Shown one piece after another: positions 1 to 8,305 of a DNA stretch of 51,458 nucleotides (position 1 is the stretch's first letter; every line of letters begins with the position of its first letter). Made by a program: the position numbers and the translations under genes. Origin of the DNA: Mycolicibacterium llatzerense. Lineage in GTDB: Bacteria > Actinomycetota > Actinomycetes > Mycobacteriales > Mycobacteriaceae. Below the pieces are notes generated by a model, which did no database searches, was not told where the DNA came from, and was given only the letters and a program-made list of their open reading frames with translations. The stretch is taken from NCBI RefSeq assembly GCF_000878195.1, contig NZ_JXST01000045.1, positions 1 through 51,458 on the forward strand. The letters run 5' to 3'.

Positions 1-2106
1 GCGGCACAGCCCGGCGCCACACCGGCATCAACATCAGACGACTCGGCGACGACCTCCGCCCACAAACCCAAGCCGCAATCCAACAAGAGCAGCGACGCTA
101 CCAACCGTCACCGTAACGCGAACGTCAACGCTCACACCGGCAGCACCACCAAGACCGCGCCGACCTCGACGCCCCCGGCCGGCGAATCCGTCAGCGCCAC
201 AAAGAAAATCGGTCGGCCGCAAGCCGCCACGGTCGACCATCCCCCCGCACCATCGATCGTCGCCACGGCGGCCGTGCCGACCACCGCATCAGTAGCCCGT
301 ACCGCGGCGGCGACACCGTCGGCGGCACTCGTCACCCCCACCGTGTCCGCCCCGAGCGCGACCGGCGCAATCGGCCAGATCGTCACCGCGGCAAAACAAC
401 TCATCAGTATCGCGCTGAGGCCTCTGGTATCGACCCTGCCGTCGAACGTGCCGGCAAATTCGCCGGTCCTGTGGACGGTGCTCGCCTGGGTGCGCAAGCA
501 GATCGAGACGAATCTCCTGCCACCCCATGTGGTTTCGGCATGGAACGTGACCAGCCCGAATCTCCTGACCAACCCGAGCGCAGAGCTCGGTGATCCATCG
601 CTGTCCGGCGGCAGCACGGTGTCCATCCCCGGCTGGACCGTCACCGGCACGCCGACGGTCATCAAGTACGGCACCGTGCGCCAGCTCCCGTTGGGCCTGC
701 CGACACCCGGGCCGACGCTCCCCGCCATCTTCAACTTCCCCAGCGATCGGCCCGCCCCCGGAGACACGCAGTTCTTCGGCGGCGGCAATGTCGCGACCTC
801 CACACTGACCCAGACAGTCGATCTCAGCGGCGCTGCATCGGGCATCGACGCCGGCACGACGCCGTTCAAGCTCAGCGGGTTCCTGGGCGGCGCCATGATC
901 GATCCCTCTGCGGCGTCGATCAAGGTCACGTTCCTGGACGCCACCGGAACGCAGCTGGGTGTCGGGAAAGTGGCGCCTGTCGGCCCCCTCGAGCGCTGGT
1001 TGCAGACCGGACTGCTCCAGCGCAGTACCGAAGGGACCATCCCCGTCGGTACCCGCACCGCGCAGGTGGTCGTGACGCTCAAGGATTCGAACCCGTTCAC
1101 CGGCGGATACAACAACGCATTCGCCGACGATCTGTCGTTCACCGTGGGAGCCGCGCTCCCGGCACCTCCGCCGCCCACGCCGCCGGCATCGACGGTGGGC
1201 GCGCTCGACCACGTGTTCATGGTCTATCTGGAGAACAAGGGCTACAAGGACATCGTCGGCAGCCCCAACGCGCCGTACCTCAACAGCCTGATCAACACCT
1301 ACGGCGTCGCGACCGACTACTACGCGCTGACCCACCCGAGCGACCCGAACTACTACCCGATCCTCGGCGGCTCCGACTTCGGTCTCAGCTACAACTGCGC
1401 GACCAACTGCATCGATGCCACGAACCTCGCCGACAGAATCGAGTCGGCCGGCAAGACGTGGGCCGGGTATGCGCAGGGCATGTCCGCGGCCGGGCCCTAC
1501 GTCTCGACGAGCGATTACGCGCCCGACCAGCTGCCGTTCCTGGCGTACCGCGACATCTTCAACGACCAGGCTCGCGCCGCCGCGCACCTGCACCCGCTGA
1601 CCCAGATGGCGACCGACCTCTCGTCGTCGGCCACCACGCCGAATTTCGCGTGGTTCGCGGCGAACGAGGCCAACAACGGCGAAGGGCCGCTCGACTTCCC
1701 CGGCGGCTATCTCAACTACATCGGCGCGCTGCTCACCAACCACCAGTACAACGTCAAGGCGGCTGACCAGTTCGCGCAGCAGACCATCCCGACCATTCTG
1801 AATTCGGCGGTGTGGAATGACCCGACGCAGAAGTCGGCCATCGTCGTCACATTCGACGAAGACACCGACAATCTGTCACTGGGCTTCGGCAACGGCGGCA
1901 ATCGTGTTGTCACCGTGGTGATCCCGTCCCCCGGCGCCGTCAGCGCCGGGATGCGGTCGGGCAACTTCACCGACACCAGCTATGCCAATCACTACAGTCT
2001 GCTGCGCACCATCGAGGATGCGCTGAAGCTGGCACCGCTGACCAACAACGACGCCTACGCCGCACCGCTCAACGACTTCTGGGGCACACCACCGGTCATG
2101 CCGTAA
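1..2106 (+). CDS. Secreted phosphoesterase-family protein, 5' end outside window
   Basis: The reading frame is open from base 1, so the true start and any signal peptide lie upstream; about 701 residues are visible. The first ~110 residues are low complexity (Ala, Thr, Ser, Pro, Lys, Asn), the spacer style common in large mycobacterial exported proteins. A middle region around residue 188 begins NLLTNPSAELGDPSLSGG and resembles carbohydrate-binding-like beta modules. From about residue 402 (LDHVFMVYLENKG) to the end the sequence matches the phosphoesterase family that includes phospholipase C and acid phosphatases: a HPSDPNYYPILGG segment and VVTFDEDTD near the C-terminus, both expected around the metal site. 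Likely acts outside the membrane on phosphoesters; the substrate is unknown. It is convergent with the FadE gene across a strong terminator. An internal GTG at 274 is a poor start because the coding pattern continues upstream of it. Confidence 0.8.
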   Translation, partial: AAQPGATPASTSDDSATTSAHKPKPQSNKSSDATNRHRNANVNAHTGSTTKTAPTSTPPAGESVSATKKIGRPQAATVDHPPAPSIVATAAVPTTASVARTAAATPSAALVTPTVSAPSATGAIGQIVTAAKQLISIALRPLVSTLPSNVPANSPVLWTVLAWVRKQIETNLLPPHVVSAWNVTSPNLLTNPSAELGDPSLSGGSTVSIPGWTVTGTPTVIKYGTVRQLPLGLPTPGPTLPAIFNFPSDRPAPGDTQFFGGGNVATSTLTQTVDLSGAASGIDAGTTPFKLSGFLGGAMIDPSAASIKVTFLDATGTQLGVGKVAPVGPLERWLQTGLLQRSTEGTIPVGTRTAQVVVTLKDSNPFTGGYNNAFADDLSFTVGAALPAPPPPTPPASTVGALDHVFMVYLENKGYKDIVGSPNAPYLNSLINTYGVATDYYALTHPSDPNYYPILGGSDFGLSYNCATNCIDATNLADRIESAGKTWAGYAQGMSAAGPYVSTSDYAPDQLPFLAYRDIFNDQARAAAHLHPLTQMATDLSSSATTPNFAWFAANEANNGEGPLDFPGGYLNYIGALLTNHQYNVKAADQFAQQTIPTILNSAVWNDPTQKSAIVVTFDEDTDNLSLGFGNGGNRVVTVVIPSPGAVSAGMRSGNFTDTSYANHYSLLRTIEDALKLAPLTNNDAYAAPLNDFWGTPPVMP

Positions 2107-2118
2107 CCGGATACCCAC

Positions 2119-2173
2119 CCCAGAATTGAACGTAGGGCCCGAGGAAACCTCGGACCCTACGTTCAATTCTGGG
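2119..2173. terminator. Bidirectional terminator hairpin
   Basis: Two 26-nt arms (2119-2144 and 2148-2173) are complementary except for one mismatch (2138/2154), with a 3-nt AAA loop. The hairpin lies between the stop codons of the convergent phosphoesterase and acyl-CoA dehydrogenase genes. There is no long T-run, as is usual in mycobacteria. Confidence 0.88.
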
Positions 2174-2184
2174 AGTTCAGCAGA

Positions 2185-3960
2185 TCAGAACCAGTCGACC
2201 TGCGCCTCGACGGTGGTGCGGTCCAGGCTGGCCAGCAGGTCCAGCTGGGTCGTCACCTTGGGCAGCTCGTAGCGGAAGAAGTACTGCGCCGCAGCACGTT
2301 TCCCGTCGTAGAAGTTGCCGGTGTTGCCGCCGACAGCGTTCAGCTGCTCGAGCCAGATCCAGGCCATCACGATGTGGCCCGCCGCCTCCAGGTAGGCAGT
2401 CGAGTTCGCCAGCGTGGTTTCGGCATCACCGGCGGCCCACAGCGTCGCGGTCACCTCGACCAGGCGCTCGGTCTGGGCCTGCAGGTCCCTCGCGTAGCCG
2501 GCGGTGGCCTCCGACTGCAATGCGGTCTGGACGGTTTCGTTGATCCGCCGCTGCAGCAGCTTCAGGCCGGCGCCGTCCTGCATGACGACCTTGCGGCCGA
2601 GCAGGTCGATGCCGTGGATGCCGTGCGTGCCTTCGTGAATGGCGTTCAGGCGGTTGTCGCGGTACTGCTGCTCGACATCGTATTCGGTGGTGTAGCCGTA
2701 GCCTCCGTGAATCTGGATGCCGAGGTTGTTGGCTTCCAGGCACCACTGCGACGGCCAGCTCTTGGCGATCGGGGTGAGCACCTCGAGCATCAGGTTGGCC
2801 TCGTCGAGTTCGGCGCCGGTGAAGATCCGCATCTCGTCGACGAGCCGCGCGCAGTACAGCCCCAGCGCCAAGGCGCCTTCCACGTAAGACTTCTGGGCCA
2901 GCAGCATGCGCTTGACGTCAGCGTGCTCGATGATCGCGACCTGCGCGCGCGACGGGTCCTTGTCGCCGACCGGACGGCCCTGCGTGCGCACCTTGGCGTA
3001 CTCCAGCGACGTGAGGTATCCGGCGTAGCCGATGGCGGTGGCCATGGAGCCGACCGCGACGCGGGCTTCGTTCATCATGTGGAACATGTAGCCCAGGCCG
3101 CGATGCTCCTCGCCCACGAGGTAGCCGACAGCGCCGGGCTCGTCGGAGGGCTGGTGGCTGCCGTCACCGAAGTTCAGCAGGGCGTTGGTGGTGCCGTGGT
3201 TGCCCATCTTGTGGTTCAGGCTGACCAGCGCGACGTCGTTGCGGGTGCCGTCGGTCAGGAACTTCGGCACGACGAACAGCGAGATGCCCTTGACGCCGGG
3301 GCCACCGCCCGGGACCTTGGCCAGGACCAGGTGCACGATGTTCTCGGCCAGCTCGTGGTCGCCACCGGTGATCCACATCTTGGTGCCGGTGACCCGGTAG
3401 GTGCCGTCGGCCGACTTGGTGGCCTTGGTGCTGATGTCGGCGAGCGACGAGCCGGCGTCGGGCTCCGAGAGGCACATGGTGCCGAAGTAGCGGCCCTCGA
3501 GCATCGGGCGGACCCAGGTGTCGATCTGTTCTTCGCTGCCGTACTCGGTCAGCAGGTTGGCGTTGCCGACGGTGAGGAATGCGTACGAGAAGGTGGCGGG
3601 GTTTGCGGCCCGGAAGAACGCCGCCGAGGACTGCGCGACCACGTTGGGCAGCTGCATGCCGCCGACGCGCTCGTCGAACGAGCTGGCCATCAGGCCCGCC
3701 CCGTTGAAGTCGTCCAGCGCCTGCTTGATCTCGTCGATCAGCACGACCTTGCCGCTTTCGTCGACGAACGGCGGGTTGTGGTCGGCCTTCTTGTTGTGCG
3801 GCGCGAAGCGCTTGGTCGCGATGTCGGCGCTCAGGTCGAGGACGGCGTCGAAGGTGTCCCGCGAATGCTCCGCGAAGTGCTCGTGCTTGGTGAGCTCGAC
3901 GACGTCGAGCCACTCGTACAGCAAGAAGTCCAGGTCGCGCCGAGACATGAAATCAGTCAC
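2185..3960 (-). CDS. Acyl-CoA dehydrogenase (FadE, long ~590-aa class)
   Basis: A flavoprotein that introduces the alpha,beta double bond into an acyl-CoA in the cytosol. The 591 residues are longer than the usual ~380-aa dehydrogenase and match the long subclass with an extra C-terminal helical domain (FadE5 and DmdC-like proteins). Seen: N-terminal helical domain; CLSEPDAGSSLADIS at residues 163-176, the FAD/substrate strand; TGTKMWITGGDHE; and HEGTHGIHGIDL near residue 443, carrying the Glu expected to be the catalytic base. The start is GTG 3960, preceded by GGAAG with a 10-nt spacer; ATG 3948 is an alternative with a poorer spacer. It is divergent from a TetR gene, with a large inverted repeat between them, so repression by that TetR is likely. 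The chain length of the substrate cannot be told. Confidence 0.88.
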   Translation of the reverse strand: MTDFMSRRDLDFLLYEWLDVVELTKHEHFAEHSRDTFDAVLDLSADIATKRFAPHNKKADHNPPFVDESGKVVLIDEIKQALDDFNGAGLMASSFDERVGGMQLPNVVAQSSAAFFRAANPATFSYAFLTVGNANLLTEYGSEEQIDTWVRPMLEGRYFGTMCLSEPDAGSSLADISTKATKSADGTYRVTGTKMWITGGDHELAENIVHLVLAKVPGGGPGVKGISLFVVPKFLTDGTRNDVALVSLNHKMGNHGTTNALLNFGDGSHQPSDEPGAVGYLVGEEHRGLGYMFHMMNEARVAVGSMATAIGYAGYLTSLEYAKVRTQGRPVGDKDPSRAQVAIIEHADVKRMLLAQKSYVEGALALGLYCARLVDEMRIFTGAELDEANLMLEVLTPIAKSWPSQWCLEANNLGIQIHGGYGYTTEYDVEQQYRDNRLNAIHEGTHGIHGIDLLGRKVVMQDGAGLKLLQRRINETVQTALQSEATAGYARDLQAQTERLVEVTATLWAAGDAETTLANSTAYLEAAGHIVMAWIWLEQLNAVGGNTGNFYDGKRAAAQYFFRYELPKVTTQLDLLASLDRTTVEAQVDWF

Positions 3961-3988
3961 TGGGTTCTACCTTCCAATGCAGCCAGAC

Positions 3989-4023
3989 ATTAGCAGTCGC
4001 TCATTTCCTAAGCGATTGCTAAT
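3989..4023. promoter_or_regulatory. Inverted repeat, candidate TetR operator
   Basis: Left arm ATTAGCAGTCGCT (3989-4001) and right arm AGCGATTGCTAAT (4011-4023) are complementary at 12 of 13 positions around a 9-nt spacer. It sits in the 112-bp divergent gap between FadE (minus) and TetR (plus), 28 bp from the FadE start and 49 bp from the TetR ATG. This is the usual place for an autoregulated TetR operator. Binding is inferred. Confidence 0.65.
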
Positions 4024-4072
4024 ATCGCCTATCGGCCTGGCATGTGTCAACTGTGTGTACGATCACGTGCAC

Positions 4073-4657
4073 ATGAAGACCGACCGGACGACCGATTCGG
4101 CCGCCGCCGAACGCATCCGGCGCGCGGCCATCGAGGCGTTCGCCGAGTCCGGCTACGGCGGCAGCTCGACCCGCCAGATCGCCAAACGCCTCAACATGAG
4201 CGCGACGGCCATGTACCCGCACTACCGGTCGAAGGAAGAACTCCTCTACGCCATCGCCCTGGAGGGGCACGGCAGCCTCCTGGCGACCCTGCGCGCCACC
4301 GATGACGCCACCGCACCCTGCGCCGAGCGCTTCCACGCGGTCGTCGCGGCCTTCACCACCTGGCATGCGGAAAACAGCAAGCAGGCCAGGGTCGTGCAAT
4401 ACGAACTCCACGGCCTGACGCCGGCCCACTACCGCACCATCGCGCCACTGCGGCACCAGGTCACCGCGGTGATCGCCAACATCATCGAAACCGGCATGGC
4501 GACAGGCGAATTCCACGTCGACAACCTCGATGACGTCGTCATGGCGATCTCATCGCTGTGCGTCGACGTCTGCCGGTGGTTCCCCTCGCGCACGCACCGC
4601 GATCCCCACAAACTGGGCGAAATCTACGCCCAGGTCGCGGCCCGCCTGGTGCGCTGA
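4073..4657 (+). CDS. TetR/AcrR family regulator
   Basis: A 194-residue DNA-binding repressor. The N-terminal helix-turn-helix is clear: AERIRRAAIEAFAESGYGG, then STRQIAKRLNMSATAMYPHY and RSKEELLYAI at residues ~12-62. The remaining ~130 residues are the helical ligand and dimer domain. Start ATG 4073 is chosen because the helix-turn-helix begins just after it and because the frame upstream runs through the divergent promoter and into the antisense of FadE. It is divergent from the long-chain FadE gene, and the 35-bp dyad between them is its likely operator; a ligand such as an acyl-CoA is plausible but unproven. The C-terminus is convergent with the DUF445 gene, 12 bp away. Confidence 0.87.
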   Translation: MKTDRTTDSAAAERIRRAAIEAFAESGYGGSSTRQIAKRLNMSATAMYPHYRSKEELLYAIALEGHGSLLATLRATDDATAPCAERFHAVVAAFTTWHAENSKQARVVQYELHGLTPAHYRTIAPLRHQVTAVIANIIETGMATGEFHVDNLDDVVMAISSLCVDVCRWFPSRTHRDPHKLGEIYAQVAARLVR

Positions 4658-4674
4658 CCGACCTGCCGGTCAGC
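4653..4674. terminator. Short hairpin between convergent stop codons
   Basis: GCTGACCG (4653-4660) and CGGTCAGC (4667-4674) form a perfect 8-bp stem with a 6-nt loop. The stem contains the stop codons of both the TetR gene and the DUF445 gene. No T-run; probably a weak bidirectional terminator. Confidence 0.5.
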
Positions 4675-5989
4675 GGAGCAGGACGACCCCCACGAAGTCG
4701 TGCAGCGCAGCGGGGCTCTGCACGTCGCGGCCGAACAACTCCATGATCTGGACCTGGATTTCACCGACGATTCCGCCCAGCATCGCACCGACTGCGATCA
4801 CCAGTTTCTCGTCGTCCTTGAAGATCGGGCGCAGAATCGACTCGTATTCTTCGTTGGTGAGCTGACTCATCTTGTCGACGATGATCTTGTCCAGGTCCAT
4901 CATGTCCTTGGCGTAAACCTCGGCCAGCGCAAGCGTTTCAGGCAATCGAGCGAGCACGGTGTCCACCACGGTGCCTTTGAGCGCGTTGTACCGCTGCCCA
5001 CCGACCACCAACTTCACGAACGGGACCGCGGCGCCGAGCTGGCTGTCGATGGCGGCCTGAATCTCCTTGGCCGCCAACGCGAACAGCTTGTCCGCGCCCG
5101 GCCCGGTCAGCACGGCGTCGAACAGGATGTCGGGCGAAAAGAGATCCTGGGCCAGGATCTTGGCGTAGTCGCGGGTGATCTTTTCGCGCTGGTCGTGCAG
5201 TAGTCCGCGAAACGGAAACAGCCCGAGATACTTCTTCCGATACACCGGGCGGAACAGCATGTTCAGCGCGATGTAGTCACTGACCGAGCCGATCCCGAAT
5301 CCGAAGGCCGGCATGATCCACGGATTGTGGAACAGACCCCACGCAACCATCTGCACGCAGCCGATGCCCAGCCCGAAATAGATGCCGCTACGTCGCATGA
5401 AAGCCATCGCGTCGTCGGCGACGCTGCGCATCAACCTGACGAGCTTCTCCTTGTTGCGCACCAGGGTGGTCACCGCGATGAACTGGAAATCCAGATAGCG
5501 GTTCAGATCGGAGCTGATCTCCCCGAGCATGTGGGCCACGATGCGGGGCGTCTGCGCCTGAACCCGGGCCGAAATGGCCTGGCGCGCGGCGTCGGGCAGC
5601 GAGTCCCACAGCCCGGGCCGGAGCTGTTCGGCCAGCTCGCGGGACATCTCGTCGACCGCTCGGGTCAGCGGCACTCGCAATGCCGCCACCAGCTCGTCGG
5701 CATCGACCCGGCTCAATAGTTCGTCGGGTTTGAGCAGGTTCGCGGTCAGCAATTCGATGGTCTTGGAGCCGACCTTGCCGGCCCGCCGCGGCACGATGCC
5801 CTGCCAGCCGAACGGACCGATGCCCTGGTAGTCCAAGGGCCGGTACAGCATTTCCAGCGCCACGATCTTCGTGCTCCAGCCCACGAAAGCGGCGACGAAG
5901 GGCATGGACAGGTAGACCAGCCAGTTGACACCGAAATCGGCCTTGATCTCGGACCAGCTCTGGATCGCGAGGACGACCTCGCGGTTCAC
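4670..5989 (-). CDS. DUF445 family membrane protein
   Basis: A 439-residue protein of unknown function. Hydrophobic stretches are seen near residues 23-47 (WLVYLSMPFVAAFVGWSTK), about 200-245 (GIYFGLGIGCVQMVAWGLF and what follows), and 390-415 near the C-terminus. Long amphipathic helical regions lie between them. The repeated pattern GWSTKIVALEMLYRPL and GSVSDYIALNMLFRPV (two copies of a K/D-x-(I/Y)-ALxML(Y/F)RP motif) is typical of DUF445 proteins. GTG 5989 is the earliest possible start, since an in-frame stop lies two codons upstream; the ribosome site is weak. It is divergent from the cyclase-like gene. I know of no firm function for this family. Confidence 0.8.
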   Translation of the reverse strand: MNREVVLAIQSWSEIKADFGVNWLVYLSMPFVAAFVGWSTKIVALEMLYRPLDYQGIGPFGWQGIVPRRAGKVGSKTIELLTANLLKPDELLSRVDADELVAALRVPLTRAVDEMSRELAEQLRPGLWDSLPDAARQAISARVQAQTPRIVAHMLGEISSDLNRYLDFQFIAVTTLVRNKEKLVRLMRSVADDAMAFMRRSGIYFGLGIGCVQMVAWGLFHNPWIMPAFGFGIGSVSDYIALNMLFRPVYRKKYLGLFPFRGLLHDQREKITRDYAKILAQDLFSPDILFDAVLTGPGADKLFALAAKEIQAAIDSQLGAAVPFVKLVVGGQRYNALKGTVVDTVLARLPETLALAEVYAKDMMDLDKIIVDKMSQLTNEEYESILRPIFKDDEKLVIAVGAMLGGIVGEIQVQIMELFGRDVQSPAALHDFVGVVLLR

Positions 5990-6125
5990 CGATCACCGTC
6001 CCGCATGGCGGCAAAGGCTATGCCGAAAGGCCATATATTGCATGATTTTTCACCAGGTACCTGCGATAACCGGCCAGCGAGCGCCGAAGGTCGTGATGTA
6101 CTTGCTGCCGACGACAGGAGGCCCG

Positions 6126-8303
6126 ATGGTCAACCCTCCACCGGAGGATCACGATGAGGTCGTGACGGCAGCCTCGGGTGACACACCGCCCGAGGTCCGG
6201 CCGCGGCGAGTGCGCGGCCGGTTCAGCATCCAGTCGAAGCTCATCGCGATGCTGTTGGGGGCCAGCATCGTGTCGGCCGCCGTGGTTGGGTTCATCGGGT
6301 ACCAGACGGGGCAGGCCTCGCTGCGCAACGCCGCTTTTGACCGGCTCACGCAGGTCCGGGAGACGCAGTCCCGGCAGTTCCTCATCCAGATCGCGAACTT
6401 GAAGAATGCCCTGCTCATCTACACGAGCGGACCGGCGATGGCCGAAGCGGTGCAGGCCTTCACCGCCGGGTTCAACGAATTGGCCAATGCCACAATCGAT
6501 CCCGCCGAGCAACAGGCCATCGTCAACTACTACAACCAGGATCTGATCGACCCCGTCGAGCGTGCGACGGGCGCCAAGCTCAACCTCGAGGTGTTGTTGC
6601 CGTCGTCCAACGCGGCCAAGTATCTGCAGGCCCGGTACACCGTCGCCGCCGCGCGGCCCAATGGACCGCCACCCCCGCCCGACCCCAGCGCCTGGGGCGC
6701 CGCCGCCAGCCGCTACAACGCGTTCTTCCAGGAGATCGTGCGGCTGTTCGGCTACGGCGACGCGCTCTTGATCGACTCCTCGGGCAATGTCGTGTACTCG
6801 GCCAAGAAGCGCGCGGACCTCGGCACGAACGTGCTGTCCGGTCCGTACCAGCAGGGCAACCTGCATGAGGCCTACGCGAAAGCCATGGGCGCCGACCGCG
6901 TGGGGTACGTCGCTGTCACCGACTATCAGACCTATCACCCGGCCGCAGACCACCCCACCGCGTGGATGGCGGCGCCGGTCGTTGCCGCGGGTCGCACGGT
7001 GGGAGTGGTGGCGCTGCAGTTCCCGATCAGCGGGCTGAACGAGCTGATGACGTTCAACGGCAAGTGGCAAGCGAACGGCCTGGGGGCTACCGGCGAAACC
7101 TATCTCGCCGGTACCGATGACCTGATGCGCTCGAATTCGCGCCTGTTCGAAGAGAATCCGCAGACCTATCAACACGATGTCACGGCGGCCGGAACGCCGG
7201 CCGAGCTGGCGCAGCGGGCGGTCCGCCTCGGCGGCACGACGCTGCTGCAGCCCGTCGGCGGCCCGGCGACCCGCGCGACGCAGCGCGGCCAGTCCGGGGT
7301 TCTGATCGCCACCGACTACCTGGGCAAGGAAACGCTGCAGTCGTATGCGCCGATGACCGTCGGGCCCGACGTGAATTGGTCGATCGTGGCCAAGATCGAC
7401 ACCGCCGAAGCCTTCGCACCCGAACGCGTCTTCACCAGGACCATGGGCGTGGCGGTGACCGCGATCGTCATCTTGGACTGCCTGGCCGCGATGGCGCTGG
7501 CACAGTTGTTCGTGCGGCCCATCCGTCGCCTGGAGGCCGGCGCGCAACAAGTCAGCCGTGGAGACTACGACGCGATTATTCCGGTGCGGACCCGGGACGA
7601 GTTCGGCGATCTGACCAAGACGTTCAACGACATGAGTCGCCTGCTCGGCATCAAGGACGATCTGCTGCGCCGCGAACGCCGGGAGAACGCACAGCTGCTG
7701 CGTTCCCTGATGCCTGAATCAATCGTCGAGCGGTACCGCAGTGGCGAGGAGACGATCAGCGAGAACCACCAGGACGTTGCGGTGCTCTTCGCCGACATCG
7801 ACGGCCTCGACGCCCTGTCCAACGAACTGCCGGCCGACGAGTTCCTCACCGTGGTCAACGAATTGGTGCGCCAATTCGACGACGCCGCCGAACGTAGCGG
7901 GGTCGAGCCGGTGCGAATCCTGCGCAACGGCTACACCGCCAGCTGCGGATTGAACGTGCCCCGGCTGGACAACGTCGAGCGCACCGTCAACTTCGCCATC
8001 GAACTGCAGCGCATCGTGGCCCGCTTCAATGACGAGGACAACCTGCAGCTGGGTTTCCGGGCAGGCATCGATACCGGCACCGTCACCAGCGGCCTGGTGG
8101 GCGGCACCACGATGATGTACGACATGTGGGGCAGCGCAGTCGATTTGGCCTATCAGGTCCAGGCCGGCGGAGCCGAACCCGGGATCTACATCACCGCGCG
8201 AGTGCACGACGCCGTGCACGACACCCACCGGTTCACCCCGGCCGGCCAACTGACCGTCGGCGATACCGAGGAGCCGATCTGGCGGCTCGCGGGGCGGCGG
8301 TAA
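6126..8303 (+). CDS. Membrane-bound class III cyclase-like protein, catalytically degenerate
   Basis: A 725-residue sensor protein. Layout: cytosolic tail, membrane helix ~36-60, extracellular sensor region ~61-437, second membrane helix ~438-463, HAMP linker ~464-515, and a class III nucleotidyl cyclase domain ~540-725. The first metal-binding Asp is kept (VLFADIDGLD, about residue 555). The second metal site is lost (RNGYTASCGL instead of the GD motif, about residue 599), and the transition-state Asn and Arg are replaced (YDMWGSAVDLAYQV, about residues 664-677). Normal cyclase chemistry is therefore unlikely. ATG 6126 follows AGGAGG with a tight 4-nt spacer; ATG 6096 is an alternative. The next gene starts 2 nt after the stop and encodes an MscS channel with a cNMP-like domain. 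From memory this pair matches Rv2435c/Rv2434c of M. tuberculosis. Confidence 0.85.
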   Translation: MVNPPPEDHDEVVTAASGDTPPEVRPRRVRGRFSIQSKLIAMLLGASIVSAAVVGFIGYQTGQASLRNAAFDRLTQVRETQSRQFLIQIANLKNALLIYTSGPAMAEAVQAFTAGFNELANATIDPAEQQAIVNYYNQDLIDPVERATGAKLNLEVLLPSSNAAKYLQARYTVAAARPNGPPPPPDPSAWGAAASRYNAFFQEIVRLFGYGDALLIDSSGNVVYSAKKRADLGTNVLSGPYQQGNLHEAYAKAMGADRVGYVAVTDYQTYHPAADHPTAWMAAPVVAAGRTVGVVALQFPISGLNELMTFNGKWQANGLGATGETYLAGTDDLMRSNSRLFEENPQTYQHDVTAAGTPAELAQRAVRLGGTTLLQPVGGPATRATQRGQSGVLIATDYLGKETLQSYAPMTVGPDVNWSIVAKIDTAEAFAPERVFTRTMGVAVTAIVILDCLAAMALAQLFVRPIRRLEAGAQQVSRGDYDAIIPVRTRDEFGDLTKTFNDMSRLLGIKDDLLRRERRENAQLLRSLMPESIVERYRSGEETISENHQDVAVLFADIDGLDALSNELPADEFLTVVNELVRQFDDAAERSGVEPVRILRNGYTASCGLNVPRLDNVERTVNFAIELQRIVARFNDEDNLQLGFRAGIDTGTVTSGLVGGTTMMYDMWGSAVDLAYQVQAGGAEPGIYITARVHDAVHDTHRFTPAGQLTVGDTEEPIWRLAGRR

Positions 8304-8305
8304 GC

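Noticed and set aside
2374..3993. Long open frame (539 codons) on the plus strand opposite the acyl-CoA dehydrogenase
   Set aside because: Shadow frame caused by GC-rich codon bias; its translation is Gly/Val/Arg/His-rich without any domain, while the minus strand encodes a clear FadE.
6018..7550. Long minus-strand open frame (510 codons) opposite the cyclase-like gene
   Set aside because: Low-information Arg/Gly/His-rich translation, no start signals, and the plus-strand frame has obvious membrane, HAMP and cyclase features.
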